This document shows positions 33,325 through 42,900 of a DNA stretch of 64,000 bases, piece after piece (position 1 is the first letter of the stretch; the number at the start of each line of letters is the position of its first letter). Source of the stretch: Clostridiales bacterium (GTDB lineage: Bacteria; Bacillota; Clostridia; Christensenellales; UBA1242). The stretch is taken from contig SVIQ01000002.1 in assembly GCA_015069415.1 (NCBI GenBank), positions 62,001 to 126,000 of the forward strand, given 5' to 3'. The notes under the pieces were generated by a model. That model saw only the letters and a program-made list of their open reading frames with translations, searched no databases and was not told the origin of the DNA. The translations under genes were made by a program, and so were the position numbers.

Positions 33325-35040
33325 ATGAAATGTTTAAAACCACATATTAAGAAAAATATCGGGTATCTAATTTTCGGACCTATAATGAAAATGTTCGAAA
33401 CGATACTCGAACTTTGCAATCCTCTTTTGGTTGCTCAGATTGTAGATAAAGGTATAAGTTCGGGAAGTTTAAGTTATATTTTGCGATATGTTATGTATAT
33501 CGTTGTTTGTAACTTGTTGTGTTTTGGCTTTGCGGTAATCGGACAAAAATGTTCTACGTTAGTGAGTACAAGAGTTGGAACGGGATTAAGACGCGACCTA
33601 TTTTCTAAGGTGGCGGATTTTTCGCATGCTGAATTAGACAAGTTTGGAACTGCATCGCTAATTAATAGATTGACAAACGACATTTTTCAAATTGAAAATG
33701 CTGTAGGTGCATTTATGCGTCTACTTTTAAGACTTCCATTCTATCTCGTAGGTTCGTTTGTTTTAAGTTTAATTATAAATCCAAAAATGAGTTTAGTTTT
33801 CTTGGTGTTAATACCTGTGTTTGGCGTTGTTCTATATTTTTATATGAAGAAAACAGGTCCTTATTATTCAAAAATAAGAGACAAACTCGACAGTGTTGGA
33901 AAAGTAACAAGAGAAAACTTGTCTGGAACAAGAGTGATTCGAGCTTTTAACAAGCAAGAAGCGGAACAAACAAGATTTGAGTCGGTTAGTGATGATTATT
34001 CAAAAACATGTATTCGCGTTTCGAAAATTTCATCGTTGTTGCATCCTTTTGTATTATTAGTTGTAAATTTTTCAACGATTGCAATTTTGGCTCTCGGAGG
34101 ATGGCAAATTCATATTGGTAACATGTCTCAAGGCGATGTAATTGCTTTAACTGATTACGTGTCTATCATTACTATATCATTGTTAATGCTGTCTCAAGTT
34201 ATAGCTATGTTTGTAAGAACTATTGCTAGTATTAAACGTGTTAATGAAGTTATTTACACTGAACCAAGTGTAAAAGAAAAAAATACAAGAAAATTGACTA
34301 GACTTGAGTACGATGCTCTCATGGAATTTGATAATGTTTGTTTCAATTATTCTTTTGATGCTAAAGAAAAATCATTTATTAAAGACTTGTCATTTAAAAT
34401 TTATCCTCATCAAACAATTGGTATAATTGGAGGAACGGGAAGCGGAAAAACAACAATTGCTAGTTTAATGACTAGATTTTATGATGTGACACAAGGTAAA
34501 ATTTTATATAAAGGGAAAGATATAAAAGATTTTTCACTAAAGCAATTAAGGGAAGAAGTTAGCATTGTGCAACAACGAAGCGTATTGTTTTCTGGAAGCT
34601 TAAGAGAAAATATGTTACTAAGAAATGAAAAAGCAACAGATGAGGAAATAATTGAAGCTTTGAAAATTAGTCAAGCTTGGCCGTTTGTTTCAGAATGGAG
34701 TAACACTCTCGATTATCAAATCATGGCGGGCGGAAAAAACGTTAGTGGCGGACAAATGCAGAGATTGACTATTGCAAGAGCTTTGATTAACAAACCTGAA
34801 TTATTGATTTTAGATGATAGTAGTAGTGCTTTGGATTTTATGACAGAAAAGAACTTAAGAAACGAACTCAAAAAACTAGATTGTGCTTTAGTTCTGATTT
34901 CTCAAAGAGCAACTTCTATTCAAAGAGCTGACCTTATAATTGTTTTAGATAATGGCGATGTTGTTGGAATGGGTAAACATAAAGATCTGTTAGAAAACTG
35001 TGAAATATATCGAGAGATATACGAGTCTCAGTCTAAGTAG
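33325..35040 (+). CDS. ABC exporter half-transporter, degenerate-site subunit
   Basis: 571 residues: six membrane helices (about 15-310), then an ATPase domain. Walker A is IGGTGSGKTT and the signature is NVSGGQMQRL. Walker B ends LLILDDSSSALD, with Asp where the catalytic Glu belongs. The switch His is replaced by Gln (LVLISQRATS). This is the pattern of the non-hydrolysing site in heterodimeric exporters. It pairs with the next gene, which is canonical. No Shine-Dalgarno at the start. Substrate unknown (drugs, peptides or lipids are all possible). Confidence 0.9.
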   Translation: MKCLKPHIKKNIGYLIFGPIMKMFETILELCNPLLVAQIVDKGISSGSLSYILRYVMYIVVCNLLCFGFAVIGQKCSTLVSTRVGTGLRRDLFSKVADFSHAELDKFGTASLINRLTNDIFQIENAVGAFMRLLLRLPFYLVGSFVLSLIINPKMSLVFLVLIPVFGVVLYFYMKKTGPYYSKIRDKLDSVGKVTRENLSGTRVIRAFNKQEAEQTRFESVSDDYSKTCIRVSKISSLLHPFVLLVVNFSTIAILALGGWQIHIGNMSQGDVIALTDYVSIITISLLMLSQVIAMFVRTIASIKRVNEVIYTEPSVKEKNTRKLTRLEYDALMEFDNVCFNYSFDAKEKSFIKDLSFKIYPHQTIGIIGGTGSGKTTIASLMTRFYDVTQGKILYKGKDIKDFSLKQLREEVSIVQQRSVLFSGSLRENMLLRNEKATDEEIIEALKISQAWPFVSEWSNTLDYQIMAGGKNVSGGQMQRLTIARALINKPELLILDDSSSALDFMTEKNLRNELKKLDCALVLISQRATSIQRADLIIVLDNGDVVGMGKHKDLLENCEIYREIYESQSK

Positions 35041-35047
35041 GAGAAAT

Positions 35048-36790
35048 ATGAAAAAGAATAATATTAAACAAGTGTTATCGAATTTAAATAAATATGTAAA
35101 ACCGCACAGAACGGCGTTTATTTTGTCTATTGTTTTCGATCTTGCTGCTATTATTCTCAATATGATAATACCGGTATTTTCAGGTTATGCTATTGATGCA
35201 ATGGTTACAACTGGAGCTGTTGAAATTGTGAGATTAATTGAGTGTTTAGTAACTATTGGAGTTCTTGCTGTTGGAAGTACAATTTTTGATTGGCTTGGAA
35301 ATTATAACATGAACATTTTAACTTACAAAACTGGTCAATCTTTAAGAAGTGCAATTTATGAAAAATTGAATTATGTTCCTATTAAATTCATCGACAATAA
35401 TTCTCATGGCGACATTATGAATACAATGATCAACGACGTTGAAAATGTTACAGATGGATTTCTTGCAGGTTTTAAGTCGGTAGTATGTGGAATTTTCCAA
35501 ATATTGACTGTAATGGTTATCATGTTTATTCTAAAATGGCAACTTGCATTAGTGGTAATATTTGTTGCACCGCTTTCACTGGTGTTTGCAATTCTTCTTA
35601 CAAGAAAAAGTAAAAAACTTTATCGTGATAGAGTACAAATTCAAGGTAATTTGAGTGGTTACGCTGAAGAAATGATTACAAACATGAAAATCATAAAGGC
35701 GTTTAATAACGAAACTGAGAAGGTTGGAGATTTTGAAGAATACAATCAAAAATTAGGTAAATCAAGCGAGAAGGCATTATTTTATTCGTATTTAGCTCAT
35801 CCTGCTAGTAGATTGTTTAATGGAATTTTGTATGCGGCAGTTGTAGGTATGGGTGCGTATATGGCTACACAAGGACAGATTAAAATCGGTAGAATTTCAT
35901 CGTTTTTAAGTTTTAGTGAAAATTACACGGCTCCATTTAATGATATTACAAGCATATTTGCCGATTTAAATGTTGCGATTGCTAGTGCGGATAGAGTTTT
36001 CTCTTTAATTAATGAAGAAAAAGAAATTGATGATAGTGCTCTTCCTGAAATGAAAAAATGTAATGGTGAAGTAAGTTTAAAAGATGTGGCATTTAGTTAT
36101 GCTCCTTCATTTAAATTAATTGAGAATTTAAATCTTGAAGTAAAAAACGGACAAAGAATTGCGATTGTTGGTCCGACAGGTTGTGGAAAAAGTACAATTA
36201 TTAATTTGCTTATGAGATTTTATGATGTAAACTCTGGAAGCATAAAAGTTAGTGGAAAAGATATTCGAAAAGTTAAAAGAAAATCATTTAGAAAATTTTA
36301 TGGAATGGTTTTGCAAGAAAGCTGGTTGTACAACGCGAGTGTAAGAGACAATGTTGCTTACGGAAAACCCGATGCGACGATGGATGAAATAGTTGAAGCT
36401 TGTAAACTTGCTAATGCACATGCTTTTATTGAAAAATTGCCGAATGGATATGATACTATAATTACTGAAAGAGGCGATAATATTAGTGCTGGACAAAAAC
36501 AATTATTGTGTATAGCTAGAATTATGCTTTTAAAACCTCCTATGGTAATTTTAGATGAAGCGACTAGCAACATTGACACACGTACAGAAATGAAAATTCA
36601 AGAAGCTTTTAATGTCATGATGGAAGGTAAAACTTGTTTTATCGTTGCACACAGATTGTCGACGATTATGAATGCCGATGTAATTCTTGTAATGAACAAA
36701 GGAAACATTGTTGAAAAAGGAAAGCATAAAGAATTGTTGGAAAAGAAAGGCTTTTATTATGAACTTTTCAATTCTCAATTTGGAAATTAA
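35048..36790 (+). CDS. ABC exporter half-transporter, catalytic subunit
   Basis: 580 residues from ATG 35048, with the Shine-Dalgarno TAGGAGA, 7 bp after the partner gene; the frame from 35000 overlaps that gene. Six membrane helices are followed by an ATPase domain with Walker A VGPTGCGKST, Walker B MVILDEATSNID with the catalytic Glu, and the switch His in IVAHRLST. Its own signature is altered (ISAGQKQ), as expected if it completes the inactive composite site. Terminator downstream. Confidence 0.92.
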   Translation: MKKNNIKQVLSNLNKYVKPHRTAFILSIVFDLAAIILNMIIPVFSGYAIDAMVTTGAVEIVRLIECLVTIGVLAVGSTIFDWLGNYNMNILTYKTGQSLRSAIYEKLNYVPIKFIDNNSHGDIMNTMINDVENVTDGFLAGFKSVVCGIFQILTVMVIMFILKWQLALVVIFVAPLSLVFAILLTRKSKKLYRDRVQIQGNLSGYAEEMITNMKIIKAFNNETEKVGDFEEYNQKLGKSSEKALFYSYLAHPASRLFNGILYAAVVGMGAYMATQGQIKIGRISSFLSFSENYTAPFNDITSIFADLNVAIASADRVFSLINEEKEIDDSALPEMKKCNGEVSLKDVAFSYAPSFKLIENLNLEVKNGQRIAIVGPTGCGKSTIINLLMRFYDVNSGSIKVSGKDIRKVKRKSFRKFYGMVLQESWLYNASVRDNVAYGKPDATMDEIVEACKLANAHAFIEKLPNGYDTIITERGDNISAGQKQLLCIARIMLLKPPMVILDEATSNIDTRTEMKIQEAFNVMMEGKTCFIVAHRLSTIMNADVILVMNKGNIVEKGKHKELLEKKGFYYELFNSQFGN

Positions 36791-36815
36791 AAGAAGATTT
36801 AGGTCTTCTTTTTTA
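36789..36815 (+). terminator. Terminator after the ABC exporter
   Basis: AGAAGA (36792-36797) with TCTTCT (36804-36809) and a T-run. Confidence 0.7.
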
Positions 36816-36822
36816 TTTGGCA

Positions 36823-36851
36823 TTGACAAGATGAAAAAGTTGTGCTATATT
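36823..36851 (+). promoter_or_regulatory. Promoter of the gene at 36868
   Basis: TTGACA (36823-36828), 17 bp, TATATT (36846-36851); a Shine-Dalgarno GGAGA follows. Confidence 0.8.
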
Positions 36852-36867
36852 AAATTCGGAGATAATT

Positions 36868-37215
36868 ATGGCAAGAAGATTAGTGAAGTATGATGGATGT
36901 TACCATCTTTTGGGTAAAAGAGAATATGCTGAATATCAAGATAGAAAACGTCAAATTGGAATAGTTGACATTGACGATGAAAAGTTTATTCAAAAAACTC
37001 TAATTAGTAAAATCTTGAGAAAAAGATTATTTTCAGTTTATAAAAGACTTTGTTCTGCTTGTGACTGGATTGAAATGGAGTATTACCATGCAAATGAAAT
37101 TGTACAACTTGATGATGTTGACGATGTGAAAAATGCAATTAAAGAAGCATATTCCTCATTGTTTAAATGTTCATGTAAAGAAAAAGTTGATGAAATTTAT
37201 GATCCTGTAGACTAA
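36868..37215 (+). CDS. Hypothetical protein
   Basis: 115 residues, cytosolic, rich in charged residues. The N-terminal half is basic (MARRLVKYDGCYHLLGKREY, then ILRKRLFSVYKR) and the C-terminal half is acidic. Cys pairs (CSAC, then CSC) could bind metal. No family is recognised. It has a strong own promoter, Shine-Dalgarno and terminator, so it is a real, independently expressed gene. Confidence 0.68.
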   Translation: MARRLVKYDGCYHLLGKREYAEYQDRKRQIGIVDIDDEKFIQKTLISKILRKRLFSVYKRLCSACDWIEMEYYHANEIVQLDDVDDVKNAIKEAYSSLFKCSCKEKVDEIYDPVD

Positions 37216-37243
37216 AAAATGACAGTTTTCTGTCATTTTTTAA
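37214..37243. terminator. Terminator after the gene at 36868
   Basis: AAAAATGACAG with CTGTCATTTTT; A- and T-runs make it symmetric. Confidence 0.85.
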
Positions 37244-37348
37244 TTTAATTAATGTTAAATTTATATTTTGATTTAATGTGTTTAATTTGTAAAAATAATT
37301 AAAATATTAAAAAATATAGATAAAATCACTAAAAATAATGCAAAATAT

Positions 37349-38434
37349 TTAAATTTTTAGATAATTTTGAATAATTTTTTTATTATTTTTCAATCTTTCG
37401 TTGTTTGGTTCAAAGTTTAGCGCTTGAGATATATAGTAAAAAGATTTATCATATTTTTTTAATTCGAAGTAACATAAAGATAAATAATCATATGGTATAC
37501 TTCCCCAACAAACGGGAGAAGAGATATAATTTAATTCTTTATTTTTTATTTTTAACATTTCTTCAAAAATAAATGCAGATTTTAAATAATCTTTTTGTTC
37601 GTAATAAAATGTGGCTAATTGAAAGTAACTTTCTCTCATATTTGAACATTCAAGAATTGAGAGTAATAGATATTTTTCTTGGTTTTCTTTATCTTCCTTT
37701 TTAGAATAACAATTAGCAATATATCTAAGACTTGCGCTTCGTTCTGCGTCCCATTTTGCAGATGGGAGAGATAAATGGTGAAGTAAAGTAGTAATCGCTT
37801 TGTTGTAATCTCCGTGGAACATATATTCACGTCCCAAATAATGCATGTTGCGGTCATCTGTAGGATCTTCCTTTACGGATAATTCTAAAAGAGGTAAATA
37901 TGAACTTCTAGATTTTGTAACGTCGGCTAAATGATTTACTTGAATGGTTGGAACGTCTATTGTTTCGTAATTTTGGTTTTTAATTGGCACTAAAATTTCA
38001 TGGACTGGATGTTTCCATGTAAATTCTTTATTTTTATGGATTTTGTCGGCCATAAAAACTATTCCTTCGCTTCCGTCTTCGTTGAAGTTCCATGTGTAAC
38101 GATATCTCATTCTGCTGGTGCTTTCTTTCCAATTATTTTTTATTTTTTCAGCCCAGCCGGATTCAAAAACTTCGTCAATATCAATACATACGAGAATGTC
38201 GGCGTCCTCTGGAACGAGTTTTAAACTGTCGTTTCTTGCCGTGTCAAATCTGAATTGTTTATATATTTTTTGTTCGGTAATTACACCTAGTTCTTTAAAT
38301 TTTTCGAATGTTCCGTCTGTGCTTCCTGTGTCTAAAACGCAAATATAATCAGCTTCTTTTACTGAATTAAACCAACGTTCGACAAATTTAATTTCATTCT
38401 TACTAATAGCATAAACGCAAATTTTTTTATCCAT
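37349..38434 (-). CDS. Family 2 glycosyltransferase with TPR-like C-terminus
   Basis: 361 residues. The GT-A fold begins KKICVYAISKNEIKFVERWF. VLDTGSTDGTFE binds the nucleotide sugar, and LVCIDIDEVFESGW carries the DxD-type metal site. Beyond about residue 190, helical repeats resembling TPRs follow (NMHYLGREYMFHGDYNKAIT, YFQLATFYYEQKDYLKSAFI, YDYLSLCYFELKKYDKSFYYI, read as separate units). There are no membrane helices, and the acceptor is unknown. No Shine-Dalgarno and no clear promoter were found upstream. Confidence 0.87.
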   Translation of the reverse strand: MDKKICVYAISKNEIKFVERWFNSVKEADYICVLDTGSTDGTFEKFKELGVITEQKIYKQFRFDTARNDSLKLVPEDADILVCIDIDEVFESGWAEKIKNNWKESTSRMRYRYTWNFNEDGSEGIVFMADKIHKNKEFTWKHPVHEILVPIKNQNYETIDVPTIQVNHLADVTKSRSSYLPLLELSVKEDPTDDRNMHYLGREYMFHGDYNKAITTLLHHLSLPSAKWDAERSASLRYIANCYSKKEDKENQEKYLLLSILECSNMRESYFQLATFYYEQKDYLKSAFIFEEMLKIKNKELNYISSPVCWGSIPYDYLSLCYFELKKYDKSFYYISQALNFEPNNERLKNNKKIIQNYLKI

Positions 38435-38553
38435 ATTAGTAAATATTTATGAAAAATTATGAAAAAATGTGTAAAAATATGCAAATTTTATAAAAAAATA
38501 ATAAAATTTTAAATAAAATAAAAAATTTAATAAAATTTTAATATATGTTTTAT
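38435..38553. other. AT-rich divergent spacer
   Basis: Almost pure A/T between the glycosyltransferase and the gene at 38589. Apart from the promoter at its right end, nothing recognisable. Confidence 0.5.
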
Positions 38554-38581
38554 TTGACAAAAATATTAAATTTGATATAAT
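38554..38581 (+). promoter_or_regulatory. Promoter of the gene at 38589, leaderless geometry
   Basis: TTGACA (38554-38559), 16 bp, TATAAT (38576-38581), preceded by extended TGA; 7 nt to the ATG. Confidence 0.78.
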
Positions 38582-38588
38582 AAATTTT

Positions 38589-39266
38589 ATGGAAAATATA
38601 TCGCAAGAAAAATATGAAGAATTAATTCATGAGTTGTATGTTTGTTTGTGTAAGGATATGGAAATATCTCCAGATTTAACAATTAATATTTTGAGAAAAA
38701 GAGCGTTTGTCGCTGTTATGGTGTCGTCTAGAATGTTGGGTGAATTTGATGAAAATATTAATTCATTATATGACTCAGTTTTGAATTACGAAAGTGTAAA
38801 ACGTGGAATTGTTAAGCTTGAAGATATTAAATTTAAAAAGAATATGGGTTTTGTTATTGCTGATCCGTTTGTTTTTGATGTTGATGTGTTAGTTATGTTT
38901 GAGAAAAATTTAAATCCGACTTCTGACATGTTGAATGAATTGTTTTTAAGATCTGGAATTAAAACTAAGGAAGAATTATTTTCAATTTTAAAAAGAGATA
39001 ACTATTTAGAAAAGAAATTAATTCCTTATATTGTCGACGGAGGCGCAATACCTTCTAAAAAAATTGCAGTTATATTAGTTGATGATATTATTAAAGAAAG
39101 TCTTATTCAATGTGCTAAATATTTATTTGATGAGATTAAAGAAATCAAAAGTGTAGCATTTGTTTTGCCAAAAGGTTGTAATGAAAAGATATTTACAAAA
39201 ACGCTAGGCAAGTGTTGTAAAAAAATATCTAAAAAAATAAAATGTATATTTATTGAAAATTTATAA
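38589..39266 (+). CDS. Hypothetical cytosolic protein
   Basis: 225 residues without signal or membrane segment. The N-terminal half is helical (NINSLYDSVLNYESVKRGIV). The C-terminal half includes KKIAVILVDDIIKESLIQCAKY and VAFVLPKGCN, which recalls a Rossmann-like strand-loop-helix but lacks a phosphoribosyltransferase signature. No family is assigned. Leaderless start; terminator downstream. Confidence 0.65.
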   Translation: MENISQEKYEELIHELYVCLCKDMEISPDLTINILRKRAFVAVMVSSRMLGEFDENINSLYDSVLNYESVKRGIVKLEDIKFKKNMGFVIADPFVFDVDVLVMFEKNLNPTSDMLNELFLRSGIKTKEELFSILKRDNYLEKKLIPYIVDGGAIPSKKIAVILVDDIIKESLIQCAKYLFDEIKEIKSVAFVLPKGCNEKIFTKTLGKCCKKISKKIKCIFIENL

Positions 39267-39283
39267 AATTATAAAAAAAATAA

Positions 39284-39316
39284 TGCAAAAATCATGATTT
39301 TTCATGATTTTTTTGT
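39284..39316. terminator. Bidirectional terminator
   Basis: AAAAATCATG with CATGATTTTT, flanked by A and T runs, between convergent genes ending at 39266 and 39321. Confidence 0.82.
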
Positions 39317-39320
39317 ATTT

Positions 39321-39782
39321 TTACATAAATTTGTAAAATTTTATATTTAATTGAGACAATGTTTCGTGAAGTGCTTTTTGACAAGACGACAAAGATTTTA
39401 TGGTTTTTAATATGTAAAATTTGGTGTTTTCTTTTAATTCCTCTTTGTGCCATGATAATAATTTATCTATGCACAAATCTAAATTATATAGCAATTGAAA
39501 AATATTAAAATTTTTCGGTTGGTGAATGGTTTTTTCTTTTTTGTTCGAAATTAATGATATGTTTTCAATTAGGGAAATGAGTGTAGGTTTTATTTCTTCA
39601 ATTTTTAATAATAATTTTTTATTTAAATTTGAATTGGCTCCTAAACAAATATTGATGCTTTCATGGAGGTGGGATAAACAAAAAGAAATAATGGTATTTT
39701 TGTCTATTGAAAAATTATTATAAAAATTATTCATTAATTTTAATTCGTCGTCATTCGGAAGTGAAAAATCGTCATATTTCAT
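39321..39782 (-). CDS. Hypothetical helical protein
   Basis: 153 residues, all-helical prediction (LLLKIEEIKPTLISLIENIS; LLYNLDLCIDKLLSWHKEEL). No signal, membrane helix or known motif. No Shine-Dalgarno; a TAAAAT (39788-39793) ends 5 nt before the ATG with a poor -35, so it may be another leaderless gene. It is divergent from the giant-lipoprotein operon. Confidence 0.55.
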   Translation of the reverse strand: MKYDDFSLPNDDELKLMNNFYNNFSIDKNTIISFCLSHLHESINICLGANSNLNKKLLLKIEEIKPTLISLIENISLISNKKEKTIHQPKNFNIFQLLYNLDLCIDKLLSWHKEELKENTKFYILKTIKSLSSCQKALHETLSQLNIKFYKFM

Positions 39783-39895
39783 ATGCTATTTTATGAAAAA
39801 TAAAAATTATTTAGAATTAAAATTATTAACTATTATTTTGAAATAAAAAATAAAAATATAATATTAAAAAAATAACAAAAAGTTTTAATAATTAT

Positions 39896-39924
39896 TTGAT
39901 AATTATTTTTATATGTGGTAAAAT
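39896..39924 (+). promoter_or_regulatory. Promoter of the giant-lipoprotein/SipW operon
   Basis: TTGATA (39896-39901), 17 bp, TAAAAT (39919-39924) with extended TGG. A leader of about 27 nt contains AGGGG. No other promoter is evident through 53999. Confidence 0.72.
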
Positions 39925-39957
39925 ATTTTTAAGAATAAAGTCATTTTAGGGGTAAAA

Positions 39958-42900
39958 ATGTCAAAACGAATATTCAAAAGATTAATCCTTGCGATTATGA
40001 TTACATTGACTTCAATAATTGTTCTTGGCTGTAAAAGTAATAAAGTAGCAGTCAAAGATATTTATTTCGATGAACCTGAAAAAATTGTTTTACTTGTTGG
40101 TGAAGAGTATACTCCTAAAGTTTCTATTAGTCCAACTTATGCAACAAATAAAAATTATTTTCTTACTAGTTTAAAAGAAACTGTTGTAAAAGTTCAAAAT
40201 GATAAGATTGTGGCTCTGTCTGGCGGAGATGCTATGATTAGGGTGACAAGTGAAGATAAAAAGAAATTGCAAGACATAATGACTGTGTCGGTAGTTGATG
40301 AAATTGAAACTCTTCAAACTCCAGTGTCTTTAAGATACGATAGTGCTAATCAAATGATAGGTTTCAATGCTGTTAACAATGCTGTTAAATATATTTTAGA
40401 AATTGATGGTGAAGAAATTGATTTGGGTAACAGTACTAGTTACAGTTTGTCGAAATATGCTGTGAATCATCAGGCGTATGATAAGATGTTGAATGTTAGA
40501 GTAAAGGCTATTGCTCCAAGCTATACCAAAGCTTATGAAAATTCACCTTACTGTGAAATGGTTTCATTTTACCAGAATTCGTCGGTAGAAAATGCTAAAG
40601 TCCAAGGTGGAGTGTTGACATTTGATAAAAAAGAAGGAACTGTTAGCAACATTTATCTAAATGACACGCTTTATATTGAAGGGACTAATGCTAATCAGAT
40701 AGATTTAACCGGGTTAGATCCAAGATTTGCGGGAACAAATATTTCTGTTAAGGTAAAGGCATATCTTTCAAATAAAGATGAGAATGACGGTTATTTTATG
40801 TCTCAAGAGGTGTCTGTTCCTACTTATTGTTTAGAAATTCCAAGTCTGACTGTTGATGGTGCGATAATTAGTTGGCAAAACATTTCAAAATCTTCGAATT
40901 ATAAAATTTCGATAGATAACAATGATTATGTCTCAAAAACAAACTATATAGATTTGAGTGAAGAGAAATTCAATTGGTTAGTGTTTAGAGATACTGGATA
41001 TGTTGCATTTGTTGACACAGTTCTTGTTTCTGAGTCTGAAAATATAATTAAGACTAGTGCAAGAAGTAGTATCTCTTTCAATAGGTTTACAGCTCCTGAA
41101 GTTTCGCTTAGTGGTCAAAATGTTAATTTTACAACAACAAATGCTAATTTGTATTCGGTAACGCTAACAAGTGCTAATATGACATATACTGCTACGACAT
41201 CTAATACATATTTTAATTTGGGAGGATATGAATCAGATAGAAATTATACTTTGTCGGTTAAAGCAAATGGTAAAGATATAAATGGTACTTATTTTATTTC
41301 TTCTCCATTGGTTACAAAAGAATTTAAGAAACAAGACGATCCTAATTTGTCGGTTGAAAATTATTTAGTAAAATTTAACGAAGATGTACAAGACGATTAT
41401 CTTTTAACGATTGATGACAAGGATTTTGGGATAATTAATAATGATTATGATTTAAGTCCATTTGTGTTTGAAAAAGGAAATCATGTTTTGGCGCTAACCC
41501 ATTTGGGAAATTATGAAGATGAGAAGCCTTCGATTGATTCAAATACAATTGTTTGGAATTTTGCTCAACTTGCAAAAGTAGAAAGAAAAAATATAGCTAT
41601 TTCAAATTCGATATTTAATTTGACTAGCGATGAAGTAAATATTGTCAATAATGCAAAACAAATAATTATCACGAGAACTGAAGACGATGAAGAAAAGTTT
41701 ACAACAGAAGAATTAAATTTTGCATATAATACAGCTCGAATAAATGATGAAAATTATCTTGAGTCGGGAAAATATTACACAACAGTGCAAGTAATCGGAG
41801 ATGGCTCTAGAACGTTCTCATACAGAGAAAAGGTCGACGATGTCATGACTGTAGTTGATTGTGCGAAAGTGGAATTTGAGGTTTTAAGAGCTCCGGTTTT
41901 AAATTACGAAGTTCCAAGTCCTGAAAATCCTGGTTATACAAATACAATTTATTTTGATGCAATAGACAATGCTGTTAGGTATAATTTGAGAAGAAACGGG
42001 CTTACTCCTCCGGGGTACAATGAAAGCTCAACAAGATTTTCTTATGCTGTAAAAGACGGCGAACAAGTTGATTATCTTGTAAAAGCATGCGGAGACGGTG
42101 TTCATTTCTTAGATTCATGCGATTCAAATCTTGTTTCATTGAGATCTTTGGTGGCTCCAAGAATCGGATTTGATAATGTTACTAATTCATTGTATTTAGT
42201 AGAAGAATCCGAGCCGAATTATGGTGTTGGTGGATATTGGCTTACATATAATGGATATATTTCTTCATGTAAATTGGGTCAAGATATTTATGAAACAATG
42301 CCAATTGTTGCAAATCAAAATAATTTGGTTGGAGCAAGAGCATTCACAATAGATCAAACCGAAGACAACGATACAGTTTGGGCTCCTCAGGGTATTTACT
42401 TTATTGCGTCCGGAGATTCTGAATCTTTGAATATTTCAAGAATAGATTCACAGACTTTGGTTAGTGTTGAAAATGTTAGCAATAATTTAGATTACCATGA
42501 CAATTTAATTCTTCAACCAAGCCATGGTAGAGAATATAACTTAAGATTAAAAATTGAAGTTGATTCAGTAGTTTATAATTTTGAAACTGTACAAGGAACA
42601 AGAGTTCTTCGTTGCGATACATGCTTAAAAAATCATGCAGGGGAGCATGATGAAGCTTGTTACGAAATAAATTACAGTTATGATTACGCTGGTAAATACT
42701 ACATTCCTCTTTTAAATAGTATGTTTGATTCTATTGTTCCAAATGAGGAATTTAAAAACGTTTTAGTAAATGTTGAATATTTTGATGCTCCTGGAACAAT
42801 GAATGCAAAAAGTGGTTTTTGGACTCAAAATGTTGAGTTAAAGTTTACAAATCAAACAGTTCTTGAAAGAAGAAATCAAGATATTGTAATTAAAAATATT

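Noticed and set aside
38589-39266. Phosphoribosyltransferase reading of the C-terminal VILVDDII
   Set aside because: The PRPP loop needs DDxxTTGxT-type residues after the acidic pair; here it is DDIIKESLI.
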